DNA of 64,000 nt, from positions 186,001 through 250,000 of the forward strand of contig NZ_JAFCJX010000005.1 in assembly GCF_018130695.1 (NCBI RefSeq), read 5' to 3'. Under the pieces are notes generated by a model that saw only the letters and a program-made list of their open reading frames with translations, ran no database searches and was not told the DNA's origin. The stretch comes from Bradyrhizobium jicamae (GTDB taxonomy: Bacteria; Pseudomonadota; Alphaproteobacteria; Rhizobiales; Xanthobacteraceae). Of the stretch, positions 44,947 to 52,335 are shown piece by piece; the stretch's first letter is position 1, and the number at the start of each line of letters is the position of its first letter. Position numbers and translations under genes: made by a program.

Positions 44947-45645
44947 TCAGTTCAACGGTGTGATTCGGAGCGTTTCGCCTTCCAGCCACGCCTGGGCGGG
45001 CCGGTTGCGCAAACCTTCGCCGATGTCTTCGGCGGTCTGATAGTAGCCATCGATGGCCAGCAGTTCGGCCTCGATCTTCTGGCAGAAGATCCGGGCGGCC
45101 GAATTGCCGTTGATCCCGGCCATCGCGCGTCCGCGCAGGGTTCCATAGACATGGATCGAGCCGCCGGCCACGATCTCGGCGCCGGAGCCGACCGAGCCCA
45201 GCACGGTGACGTCCCCCTCGGCAAAGATGATCGATTGGCCGGAGCGCACCGGGCTCTCGAGCAACAGCGACGGCGATTTGCTCTTGGTCCTGGTCTGCGG
45301 GTTGTAGACCTCGGCCTTGGTCAGCCCGGAAGGCCGCCCCCCGGTCAGCAACGGCGGCAGGTTGGGCGTGAGCTTGGTTCCATCAATGCCTTCGATGCCG
45401 AGCACGCGGATGTCGCGCTGCTCGAGGCTCTGGACCAGATGAGCAATGGCGGTGGGGCTGAGGTCCACCGACGACAGATCGAGCACCACCGGCTTGCCGG
45501 CAAAGAAGCCCGGCGACCGGGCAAGCGTCGCATCGATCTCGGCAAGCCAGCTGACGACCGGCACGACCGGGGAAAAGACGAACGCAACGTAGGAGCGGCC
45601 GCGCATGCGAACCGGCTGACGTGCTGTCTCAGTGCTGGCGTCCAT
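44947..45645 (-). CDS. minC: MinC, FtsZ assembly inhibitor
   Basis: This 232-residue protein has an N-terminal domain (about 1-100; VAFVFSPVVPVVSWLAEIDATLA) that inhibits FtsZ. A C-terminal beta-helix (about 120-225; VRSGQSIIFAEGDVTVLGSVGSGAEIVAGGSIHVYGTLRGRAMAGINGNSAARIFCQKIEAELLAI) binds MinD and dimerises. I chose the ATG at 45643-45645 because AGGACG lies upstream; a TTG 12 codons earlier is unlikely. The CtrA-type site at 45695-45709 sits about 50-60 bp upstream, suggesting cell-cycle control of minCDE. Confidence 0.95.
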   Translation of the reverse strand: MDASTETARQPVRMRGRSYVAFVFSPVVPVVSWLAEIDATLARSPGFFAGKPVVLDLSSVDLSPTAIAHLVQSLEQRDIRVLGIEGIDGTKLTPNLPPLLTGGRPSGLTKAEVYNPQTRTKSKSPSLLLESPVRSGQSIIFAEGDVTVLGSVGSGAEIVAGGSIHVYGTLRGRAMAGINGNSAARIFCQKIEAELLAIDGYYQTAEDIGEGLRNRPAQAWLEGETLRITPLN

Positions 45646-45694
45646 CGTCCTGACTCGGCTGTCGTGTGGAATGGTTAACAATCGTCATCCATGG

Positions 45695-45709
45695 TTAACC
45701 GATGGTTAA
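45695..45709. promoter_or_regulatory. CtrA binding site TTAA-N7-TTAA before minC
   Basis: TTAACCGATGGTTAA is a perfect match to the CtrA full site. A third GGTTAAC copy lies at 45673-45679. CtrA control of min genes is known in Sinorhizobium and Brucella; here it is inferred. Confidence 0.75.
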
Positions 45710-45795
45710 CGCCACGGGGGTTTTCACGGGATTTGACAGGGGGCGAAGGCGGACCTCTCGGCGGTCCGGCGAACCACCATCCGCGATCGAACGGC

Positions 45796-46758
45796 CTAAT
45801 CGATCGACGTCATCTGCCGCCGCCGCAGCTCGGACGGACTGTGGCCAAACTTCCTGCGGAAGACCGTGCTGAAATGCGATGAGCTGCTGAACCCGAGCCG
45901 ATAAGCGATCTCGGTCATCGACAGCGCGCGCAGCTCCGGGCGCATCAGCGCGTCGTAGCAACGCTGCAGACGGCGATCCAGAATCCACTCGGACACCGAC
46001 ATCTCGGTCAATCGAAACAGGTAATGCAGATGCCTGAGCGAGACGCCGTTGTTCTTGGCGATCTTCTCCAGCGAGAGATCCGGATCGGTCAAATGCTCCT
46101 CGATCCAGGCCTTGACCGACCGCAGGCGCGCCTTGCGTGCCGTGGCGTCCTCGGAGAACTCGTCCTTGTCGCCCATGTCGAGCGCGAGCGCCAGCACGTC
46201 CATCAGCTCTTGACCCAGCCGGGCTCGCGCAGTCTCGTCGAGGCTCGAGGCCTCCGATGCGAGCGTCGCGCAAAACTCGGCCGCGATCCGGCCGAGGCCC
46301 CGCCCCGTCATGATCGTCGCCGCCGACGGCATCCTTCCCTCGGCGAACCGCGATGAAAATTCCGTGCGGGGGATCTCGAGATAGAACGATCGGAATCGGT
46401 CCGAGCACTCCAGATCGTAGGCGTCGGAGGCCGAAAAGATCGCGCCGATGCCGGGACTGGTCACCAATGTCTGCCCGGCCTGGAGCACGTCCATGCTGCC
46501 CTGTTGCAGGAACTGGACGTAGTAACAGTCCTTGTCGAGCCTCGCGATATGGTGCTCACGCCGTGAGATCCGCTGCTCCGACAGGAAGACGTCGCTCATC
46601 GTGACCGCGCCAAATTGCGCCTCGCGAATGAAGCCCTGATAGTCGGCCGGCCTCACCGCGTTCACGTCGACATGGACGTAGTGGTCGCAGATGGCGTCCT
46701 GCCAGGCGGCGAAGCGCCTGGCGGGGTCCAGCTCCTCGGTCGTAAACACGAGATCCAT
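45796..46758 (-). CDS. AraC-family transcriptional regulator
   Basis: This 320-residue regulator has an AraC-binding-like ligand domain (about 30-200; VTMSDVFLSEQRISRREHHIARLDKDCYYVQFLQQG). A C-terminal double HTH (about 215-318) follows, with LSLEKIAKNNGVSLRHLHYLFRLTEMSVSEWILDRRL and SMTEIAYRLGFSSSSHFSTVFRRKFGHSPSELR. The ATG at 46756-46758 begins MDLVFTTEELDPARRF; a longer TTG start is unlikely. It is divergent from the ABC importer genes. Direct repeats in the gap (46852-46882), spaced 21 bp, are its likely sites. I infer it activates the importer/propeller operon in response to that substrate. Confidence 0.87.
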   Translation of the reverse strand: MDLVFTTEELDPARRFAAWQDAICDHYVHVDVNAVRPADYQGFIREAQFGAVTMSDVFLSEQRISRREHHIARLDKDCYYVQFLQQGSMDVLQAGQTLVTSPGIGAIFSASDAYDLECSDRFRSFYLEIPRTEFSSRFAEGRMPSAATIMTGRGLGRIAAEFCATLASEASSLDETARARLGQELMDVLALALDMGDKDEFSEDATARKARLRSVKAWIEEHLTDPDLSLEKIAKNNGVSLRHLHYLFRLTEMSVSEWILDRRLQRCYDALMRPELRALSMTEIAYRLGFSSSSHFSTVFRRKFGHSPSELRRRQMTSID

Positions 46759-46851
46759 GGTGAACCGTTCTGGCGGGGTGGGCTGTGCAGCGCACAAAAA
46801 GCCCGGCGGGTGATCGCGATCTTAGGTTCCCGGCAGCGCCGCGCAAGGCAC

Positions 46852-46882
46852 TTTGCGCGCCAACGCAAAAGGTTTGCGCGCC
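46852..46882. promoter_or_regulatory. Direct repeat TTTGCGCGCC, 21-bp spacing: AraC-type operator
   Basis: TTTGCGCGCC occurs at 46852-46861 and 46873-46882, two helical turns apart. Tandem direct repeats of this spacing are typical of AraC-family dimers. They lie between the divergent regulator and the permease gene at 47023. Confidence 0.6.
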
Positions 46883-47022
46883 TGAGCAAGCGCCGCCGAG
46901 ACCTCTCGCCTATCAAGACCAAAACTAACTCTCGGGAAAGGGGAGGCAATCGTGCGCGCCAGTACGGCGATCACGCACGCGCGATGCCGACCCGTGGATC
47001 GCACGGTGAGAACGAGCACGCG

Positions 47023-47994
47023 ATGAAGCGCTTTCGATTGAGCCAGCAGGAGATCGTGTTCGCCGTCTTCGCGGCCCTTTTTCTGACCTTCTCGGTCTTC
47101 CTGAAAGGTTTTCTCTCCGCCGACAACATGCTGACATTGCTGCAGAACGTAGCGGTGCTCGGTATCCTCGGTCTGGCGATGGCAATCGTCGTGATCGGCC
47201 GCGGCATCGACCTGTCGCTGATCGCAGCGCTCGCAGTCCCCGGCGGCCTCGTGCTGCAGATGGTGCAGAACGGGCATTCGCTGCCGGCCTCGTTGCTGGC
47301 GGCCGGCCTGCTGTCGATCGCGATCGGACTCGTCAATGGCTGGCTGATCGCCTATGCGGAAGTGCCGCCTTTGTTCGCGACGCTGGCAACCGGCCTCTTT
47401 GTGGCGGGACTGGGACAAGCCGCCATCTTCCAGCTCGACGTCGTGCAATGGAGCGACGGGATGGCCGGCTTCGAACGGCTTGGCCAGGGCAGCATCCTCG
47501 GCATTCCGACGTCGATCGTGATGTTCGCAGCCGCCTGCCTCGTGGTCTTCATTCTGCTGCGCCAGACCCGCTGGGGCGCCTACATCTACGCGATCGGCGA
47601 CAATCCATTCGCCGCACGCGTCACCGGCATTCCGTCGCGACCGATCGTGGTGCTGCAATATGTGGTTGCGGCGCTGATCGGCTGCTTCGCCGGCCTGGTG
47701 ATGGCGGCGTCCGTCAATTCCATGCCGACGCGCATCTTCAATTCGACGCTGATCTACGACGTCATCCTCGTCGTCGTGCTCGGCGGCATCGGCCTCTCCG
47801 GCGGACGCGGCGGCGTGGTGAACGTCATCATCGGCACGCTGCTGATCGGAACCATGCTGAACGGCATGACCATCATGGACATTCCCTATGCAGGCCAGAA
47901 CATGATCAAGGGCATCGTCCTGTTGATCGCCGTCATCACCGACACGTTCCTCAATCCGCGGAACGAAGAGACCGCCCAACAAGGCGACATCTAG
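47023..47994 (+). CDS. ABC importer permease, RbsC/CUT2 type
   Basis: This 323-residue inner-membrane permease has about eight to ten helices. The CUT2 signature is present: LGLAMAIVVIGRGIDLSLIAALAVPGGL near the N-terminus and GGIGLSGGRGGVVNVIIGTLLIGTM near the C-terminus. It begins MKRFRLSQQEIVFAVFAALF at the ATG at 47023. Longer starts (such as 46984) would enter the promoter region. With the binding protein, the second permease (fused to a propeller) and the RbsA-type ATPase it makes one importer using two different permeases. CUT2 systems take up pentoses, hexoses or sugar-like ligands; the substrate here is unknown. Confidence 0.9.
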   Translation: MKRFRLSQQEIVFAVFAALFLTFSVFLKGFLSADNMLTLLQNVAVLGILGLAMAIVVIGRGIDLSLIAALAVPGGLVLQMVQNGHSLPASLLAAGLLSIAIGLVNGWLIAYAEVPPLFATLATGLFVAGLGQAAIFQLDVVQWSDGMAGFERLGQGSILGIPTSIVMFAAACLVVFILLRQTRWGAYIYAIGDNPFAARVTGIPSRPIVVLQYVVAALIGCFAGLVMAASVNSMPTRIFNSTLIYDVILVVVLGGIGLSGGRGGVVNVIIGTLLIGTMLNGMTIMDIPYAGQNMIKGIVLLIAVITDTFLNPRNEETAQQGDI

Positions 47995-48027
47995 CTCGCC
48001 GAATCATTCTCAAAACAGGAGGAAACA

Positions 48028-49041
48028 GTGCGCATTCACAATCTTGCATTTGGAAGTCTTGCCGCGCTCGCCCTTGCGACCGCGACGATTCCGGCGTTCG
48101 CGCAGCAGGGCCTCGAGGAGCCCTTCCAGAAACCGTTCCGCGAAGCGCTCGCCGGCAAGACGGTCGCTTACGTGCCGGTCGCGATGAACTTCGACCTGAC
48201 CGAGGGCTGGTACGCGGGCCTGAAGAAGGAGCTCGAGCCCTACGGCGTCAAGTTCGAGATCCGTGATCCCAACTGGAACACGAATGCGGGCGCGCAGGCC
48301 GTCACCTCGCTGATCTCGGAGAAGCCGGCCGTGATGGTCATCCACAATCCCGACGTCCAGACCTACGCAAAACTGCTACAGCGCGCCGAGAACGAAGGCA
48401 TCTACGTCATCCAGATCAACATGGGCTCGGCCTATCGCAGTTCGGCCTTCGTCGGCGCCAACTGGATCGAGATCGGCGAACGCCAGACCGAGGGCGTGGT
48501 CAAGGCCTGCCAGGGCAAGTCGAACAAGATCGCCATCATCCAGGGCGCCCTCTCCGCAGCCGCCAGCGCCTATACGCTCAAGGGCGTCGAAAACGTCCTC
48601 GCCAAGCATCCCGAGGTCAAGGTCGTCTCCAGCCAGGCGGCGGATTGGGATGCCGCCAAGGCCAAGGCGATCACCCAGACGGTGCTGAAGCAGAATCCGG
48701 ATCTGTGCGGCATCGTCGGCTTCTGGGACGGCATGGACATCGGCACTGCCGCTGCGATCAAGGAAGCCGGGCTGACCGGCAAGGTGTTCCTCGCGACATC
48801 GGGCGGCGGCGAGCGCAAGGGCGCGTGCGAGCTCGTGAAGAATGGCTCGTTCGATCTCAACATGAGCTACGACGTGCCGACGCAGGCCGCGCAGATGGCC
48901 GGCACCATCAAATGGCTGCTCTCGTCGGGCGCCAAGCCCGGATCGGTCAAGGGCTCGGAATACACGACCCTGATCCCGATCACCAAGGAGAACGCCGACA
49001 GCCAGACGGCGTGCTGGAATCTCTCCGATCTCAAGAAGTGA
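48028..49041 (+). CDS. Periplasmic sugar-binding protein, RbsB/SBP-2-like
   Basis: This 337-residue protein starts at GTG after a perfect AGGAGG. The signal peptide is MRIHNLAFGSLAALALATATIPAFAQ, cut near Ala25-Gln. The mature part has the two-domain periplasmic-binding fold: GKTVAYVPVAMNFDLTEGWYAGLKKELEPYG, VMVIHNPDVQTYAKLLQRAENEGIYVIQIN, and CGIVGFWDGMDIGTAAAIKEAG. Two or more Cys (CQGK, CELV) could form disulfides. It delivers the unknown ligand to the permease pair and is followed by a strong hairpin (49055-49085). Confidence 0.92.
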   Translation: MRIHNLAFGSLAALALATATIPAFAQQGLEEPFQKPFREALAGKTVAYVPVAMNFDLTEGWYAGLKKELEPYGVKFEIRDPNWNTNAGAQAVTSLISEKPAVMVIHNPDVQTYAKLLQRAENEGIYVIQINMGSAYRSSAFVGANWIEIGERQTEGVVKACQGKSNKIAIIQGALSAAASAYTLKGVENVLAKHPEVKVVSSQAADWDAAKAKAITQTVLKQNPDLCGIVGFWDGMDIGTAAAIKEAGLTGKVFLATSGGGERKGACELVKNGSFDLNMSYDVPTQAAQMAGTIKWLLSSGAKPGSVKGSEYTTLIPITKENADSQTACWNLSDLKK

Positions 49042-49054
49042 TCGTGTTGACCTC

Positions 49055-49085
49055 GCGCGTTCCGGGCTGATGGCCCGGGACGCGC
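49055..49085 (+). other. Intercistronic stem-loop after second binding-protein gene
   Basis: A 13-bp stem (49055-49067 with 49073-49085, one G-U pair, loop TGATG) lies between the binding-protein stop and the fused permease. It matches in position the hairpin at 5915-5947 in the first importer, and probably protects the binding-protein mRNA. Confidence 0.75.
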
Positions 49086-49114
49086 AATTTGTTCACTGAA
49101 CCAGCGGAAGGCAG

Positions 49115-51232
49115 ATGCGCGAGACTCTGACGCAGCTACGATATCGCTACTGGCCGGATCACCTCCTTGGCGAAATCCTCTCCAAACGCTGGACCGAAAC
49201 CGCCATTCCGGTGATCCTGCTCCTGATCGTCGGTTTTGCGCTCAGTCGCTCGCTCGAGCACTTCCTGTCTCCGTCGAGCCTTGCCGATACCGCGCGCCAG
49301 GCCGGCGAGATCGGCTTCATCGGCCTCGGCATGGGGCTCGTCGTCATCGTCGGCGGCATCGATCTCTCGGTCGGATCGATGTTCGCGCTGACGGATTTCT
49401 GTGCGCTCTATCTGCTCGATGTGCTCGGCTGGCCCGTTCCGGCCGTGATCGTCGTGACCATGCTGTTCGGCGCTCTCCTCGGCGCCGTGAACGGCGTGCT
49501 GATCGGCTATCTCAGGCTCCGCGCCTTCATCACGACGCTGATCACGCTGATCATCTATCGCTCCGCATTCGATCTGCTGATCCAGCGCTATTCGAACGCC
49601 ATTGCCTCGGCCTTCCCCGACATCCCGTCGTGGGATTTCATCGGCGGCGGAAGCGTGCTCGGCATCCCCAGCGTCGCGCTGGTCTACATCGCCGTTGCGA
49701 TCTTCGGCCATATCTTCCTGACGCGGTTGCGGCCCGGCTGGCACATCACCGCGATCGGCGGCTCGCGCCGCTCGGCCTACAATTCCGGCATTCCGGTGCG
49801 GCGGACCATCGCGCTCTGCTATGTCGCGAGCGGCGTGCTGACCAGCATCGGCGCGCTGTTCTTTGCGGCGCGGCTCGGCACGGTCGGCGGCGATATCGGC
49901 GTCGGCCTCGAGGTGATCGTGCTGACGGCCACCGTGCTCGGCGGCATCACGCTCGGCGGCGGCAAGGGCTCGGTGGTCAAGTCCCTGGTCGGCGTGCTCA
50001 TCGTTCTCCTCGTCACCAACGGCCTGACCGCCATGAACGCACGCGGCGGGGTCAACCGCATGGCGCTGGCGTCGATCCTGCTGGCGGCGGCGATGGTTGA
50101 CATCCGCTGGCAGAAGAACCGCACCCGCATCATCAGCAAGGTCTATGTCGCCCCGACCTACCATGCGCTGCCGCCCCCACCGCCAACCGAGATCGGCAAG
50201 GGCGGCCCGTTCGAGCAGAACGACAAGCTGCGCGACGTCTCGCTGATCGGTCTCGGCCGGATCGAGGCGCCCGAGGACGTCATCCTCGATCGCAACGACG
50301 TGCTCTACGCCGGATCACGGCACGGCGACATCATTCGCTTCTTCCCACCCGACTATGAGCGGATGGAAGTCTTCGCCCATATCGGCGGCCAACCGCTCGG
50401 CATGGCGTTCGACCGGCAGGACAATCTCTATGTCTGCATCGGCGGCATGGGCCTCTATCGCATCAAGCCCAACGGAACCGTGGAGAAAGCCACCGACGAG
50501 ACCAACCGCAGCATCTACTCCGTCAATGACGATAGCCGCCTGCGACTTGCAGATGATCTCGACATCACCGATGACGGGCTGATCTTCTTCTCCGAGGCGA
50601 CCGTTCGCTACGAGATGGACGAGTGGCCGGTCGATGGACTGGAGGCGCGCGGCAACGGCCGCATCATCTGCTACGACACCAAGACCGGCGCGACACACAC
50701 GGCGCTGCGCGGCCTCAAATTCCCGAACGGCGTCGCGGTCGCGAGCGACGGACAGTCGATCCTGTTTGCGGAGACGTTCGGCTGCTCGATCAAGCGCTAC
50801 TGGTTCGCGGGTCCGAAAAAGGGCGCCGTCGAAACCGTCATGGATAACCTGCCCGGCTACCCCGACAACATCAACCTCGCCTCTGACGGCAATTACTGGC
50901 TGGCGCTGGTCGGCATGCGCAGCCCGTCGCTCGATCTCGCCTGGAAGATGCCGGGCTTCCGGCGGCGCATGGCCAAGCGGGTGCCGATCGATGAATGGCT
51001 GTTCCCCAACATCAACACCGGCTGCGTCGTCAAGTTCAACGAGCAGGGCAAGATCTTGGAGTCCTTCTGGGACCTCAAGGGCCTCAATCATCCGATGATC
51101 ACCTCGATGCGGGAGCATCGCGGCTATCTCTATCTCGGCGGCATCGCCAACAACCGGATCGGCCGCTTCAAGCTCGAGAATGCCGATCCCAATTTCGTGC
51201 AGTACGACAAGCGCTGGGGGAAATCGTCGTGA
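49115..51232 (+). CDS. CUT2 ABC permease fused to a strictosidine-synthase/SMP-30-like beta-propeller
   Basis: This 705-residue fusion joins two modules. Residues about 25-335 are an RbsC-type permease with eight or more helices (GMGLVVIVGGIDLSVGSMFAL; LGGITLGGGKGSVVKSLVGVLIVLLVTNGLTAMN). A proline-rich linker (LPPPPPTE, about 352) leads to a six-bladed propeller (about 375-700) of the strictosidine synthase-like/APMAP type: APEDVILDRNDVLYAGSRHGDIIRF, LADDLDITDDG, GLKFPNGVAVASDG, NLPGYPDNINLASDGNYWLAL. Metal-site residues Glu (APED), Asn (FPNG) and Asp/Asn (PDNI) are kept. Because permease C-termini are cytoplasmic, the propeller should act on the imported ligand, perhaps as a lactonase or esterase. 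The substrate is unknown. Confidence 0.88.
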   Translation: MRETLTQLRYRYWPDHLLGEILSKRWTETAIPVILLLIVGFALSRSLEHFLSPSSLADTARQAGEIGFIGLGMGLVVIVGGIDLSVGSMFALTDFCALYLLDVLGWPVPAVIVVTMLFGALLGAVNGVLIGYLRLRAFITTLITLIIYRSAFDLLIQRYSNAIASAFPDIPSWDFIGGGSVLGIPSVALVYIAVAIFGHIFLTRLRPGWHITAIGGSRRSAYNSGIPVRRTIALCYVASGVLTSIGALFFAARLGTVGGDIGVGLEVIVLTATVLGGITLGGGKGSVVKSLVGVLIVLLVTNGLTAMNARGGVNRMALASILLAAAMVDIRWQKNRTRIISKVYVAPTYHALPPPPPTEIGKGGPFEQNDKLRDVSLIGLGRIEAPEDVILDRNDVLYAGSRHGDIIRFFPPDYERMEVFAHIGGQPLGMAFDRQDNLYVCIGGMGLYRIKPNGTVEKATDETNRSIYSVNDDSRLRLADDLDITDDGLIFFSEATVRYEMDEWPVDGLEARGNGRIICYDTKTGATHTALRGLKFPNGVAVASDGQSILFAETFGCSIKRYWFAGPKKGAVETVMDNLPGYPDNINLASDGNYWLALVGMRSPSLDLAWKMPGFRRRMAKRVPIDEWLFPNINTGCVVKFNEQGKILESFWDLKGLNHPMITSMREHRGYLYLGGIANNRIGRFKLENADPNFVQYDKRWGKSS

Positions 51233-52335
51233 TTGCCGCTGTCCGCGACTTCGCCAATCGCTTCCTCGGCCGCGGCGATGCGACCATCACCGTGCCGTCG
51301 TTCGACGGGGCGTTGAAGCCCAATCAGCTGCTCGAGCAGGCCGAGACCCTGCTCGAATGCGAAGCACCCGAGGATCTCGCCACCGATGGCACCTCGCTTC
51401 TCATCGCCGATGGTCCGCGGCTGATGCGTTTGGCCGGAACGTCCACAACAACGGTTCGTAGCTTCGAACGGCCGATCTCCGCGCTTGCATGCCTGCCCGG
51501 CGGCGGGCTTGCGGTAGCGCTCGGCGGCACGGAGGTTCAGGTCTACAACGACGCAACGTCCGGGAAACCTGCAACGACGTTTACGGGAGAGCTGCACGCC
51601 GTCAATGCACTCGCTCCCGCAGCCGACGGCATGCTGGTCGCCACCGATGGATCGTCGCTGCGCGATGTCGGTGACTGGGCGCGCGATCTGATGGAACTCG
51701 GCGACACCGGCCGGGTGTTTCGGCTCGACCCCACGACACGCACGATCAGGCAACTCACCGGCGGATTGGGTTACGCCTTCGGCGCCGTGACGAGTAACGG
51801 CGCAGTGCTCGTCAGCGAGAGCTGGCGGCACCGCCTGGTCTCGATCGCGCCGGACGGCACGCGCAAGGTCGTGCTCCGCCACCTGCCGATCTATCCGTCG
51901 AGGCTGTCGCCGGCGAACGGCGGCGGCTTCTGGCTCACGGCATTCGCCGCGCGCACCCAGCTCGTCGAGTTCGTGCTCCGCGAACCCGGCTACCGCCGCC
52001 GCATGATCGCCGAGATCGACCCGGAGTTCTGGATCGCGCCGCGGCTGCGCTCCGGACATTCCTTCAAGGAGCCGCTGCAGGGCGCGCACATCAAGACCAT
52101 GGGCGTGATGAAGCCCTGGGCGCCGCCGCGGTCGTACGGTCTTGTGATCCGGCTCGGCGCCGACGGCCTGCCGCGCTACTCGCTGCACAGCCGCGCCGAT
52201 GGCGTCAACCACGGCATCGTGGCTGCGGTCGAGGTCGGCAATGATCTCGTCATGATCGCAAAGGGACCCGGGCGCGTCATCAGGCTGCCGCTCGCAGCTC
52301 TTGAGAAAGCTTTTGGCGAGGAGGCCCGCGCATGA
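51229..52335 (+). CDS. Second strictosidine-synthase/SMP-30-like propeller, degenerate metal site
   Basis: This 368-residue cytoplasmic protein starts at GTG, overlapping the previous stop (GTGA). It shares the blade pattern of the fused propeller: LECEAPEDLATDGTSLLIADG, GRVFRLDPTTRTIRQL, HLPIYPSRLSPANGGGFWLTAF, LREPGYRRRMIAEIDPEFWIAP. The Glu of APED is kept, but FPNG is replaced (GYAFGAVTSNG) and PDNI by PSRL, so two of the three presumed metal ligands are lost. It could be a structural or regulatory partner of the active copy rather than an enzyme. It has no signal peptide. Its stop overlaps the ATPase start (ATGA). Confidence 0.85.
   Translation: MIAAVRDFANRFLGRGDATITVPSFDGALKPNQLLEQAETLLECEAPEDLATDGTSLLIADGPRLMRLAGTSTTTVRSFERPISALACLPGGGLAVALGGTEVQVYNDATSGKPATTFTGELHAVNALAPAADGMLVATDGSSLRDVGDWARDLMELGDTGRVFRLDPTTRTIRQLTGGLGYAFGAVTSNGAVLVSESWRHRLVSIAPDGTRKVVLRHLPIYPSRLSPANGGGFWLTAFAARTQLVEFVLREPGYRRRMIAEIDPEFWIAPRLRSGHSFKEPLQGAHIKTMGVMKPWAPPRSYGLVIRLGADGLPRYSLHSRADGVNHGIVAAVEVGNDLVMIAKGPGRVIRLPLAALEKAFGEEARA

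Noticed and set aside
45750..45768. CGGACC-N7-GGTCCG hairpin as terminator of the AraC gene
   Set aside because: Short stem and no T-run in the direction of transcription; not listed as a feature.
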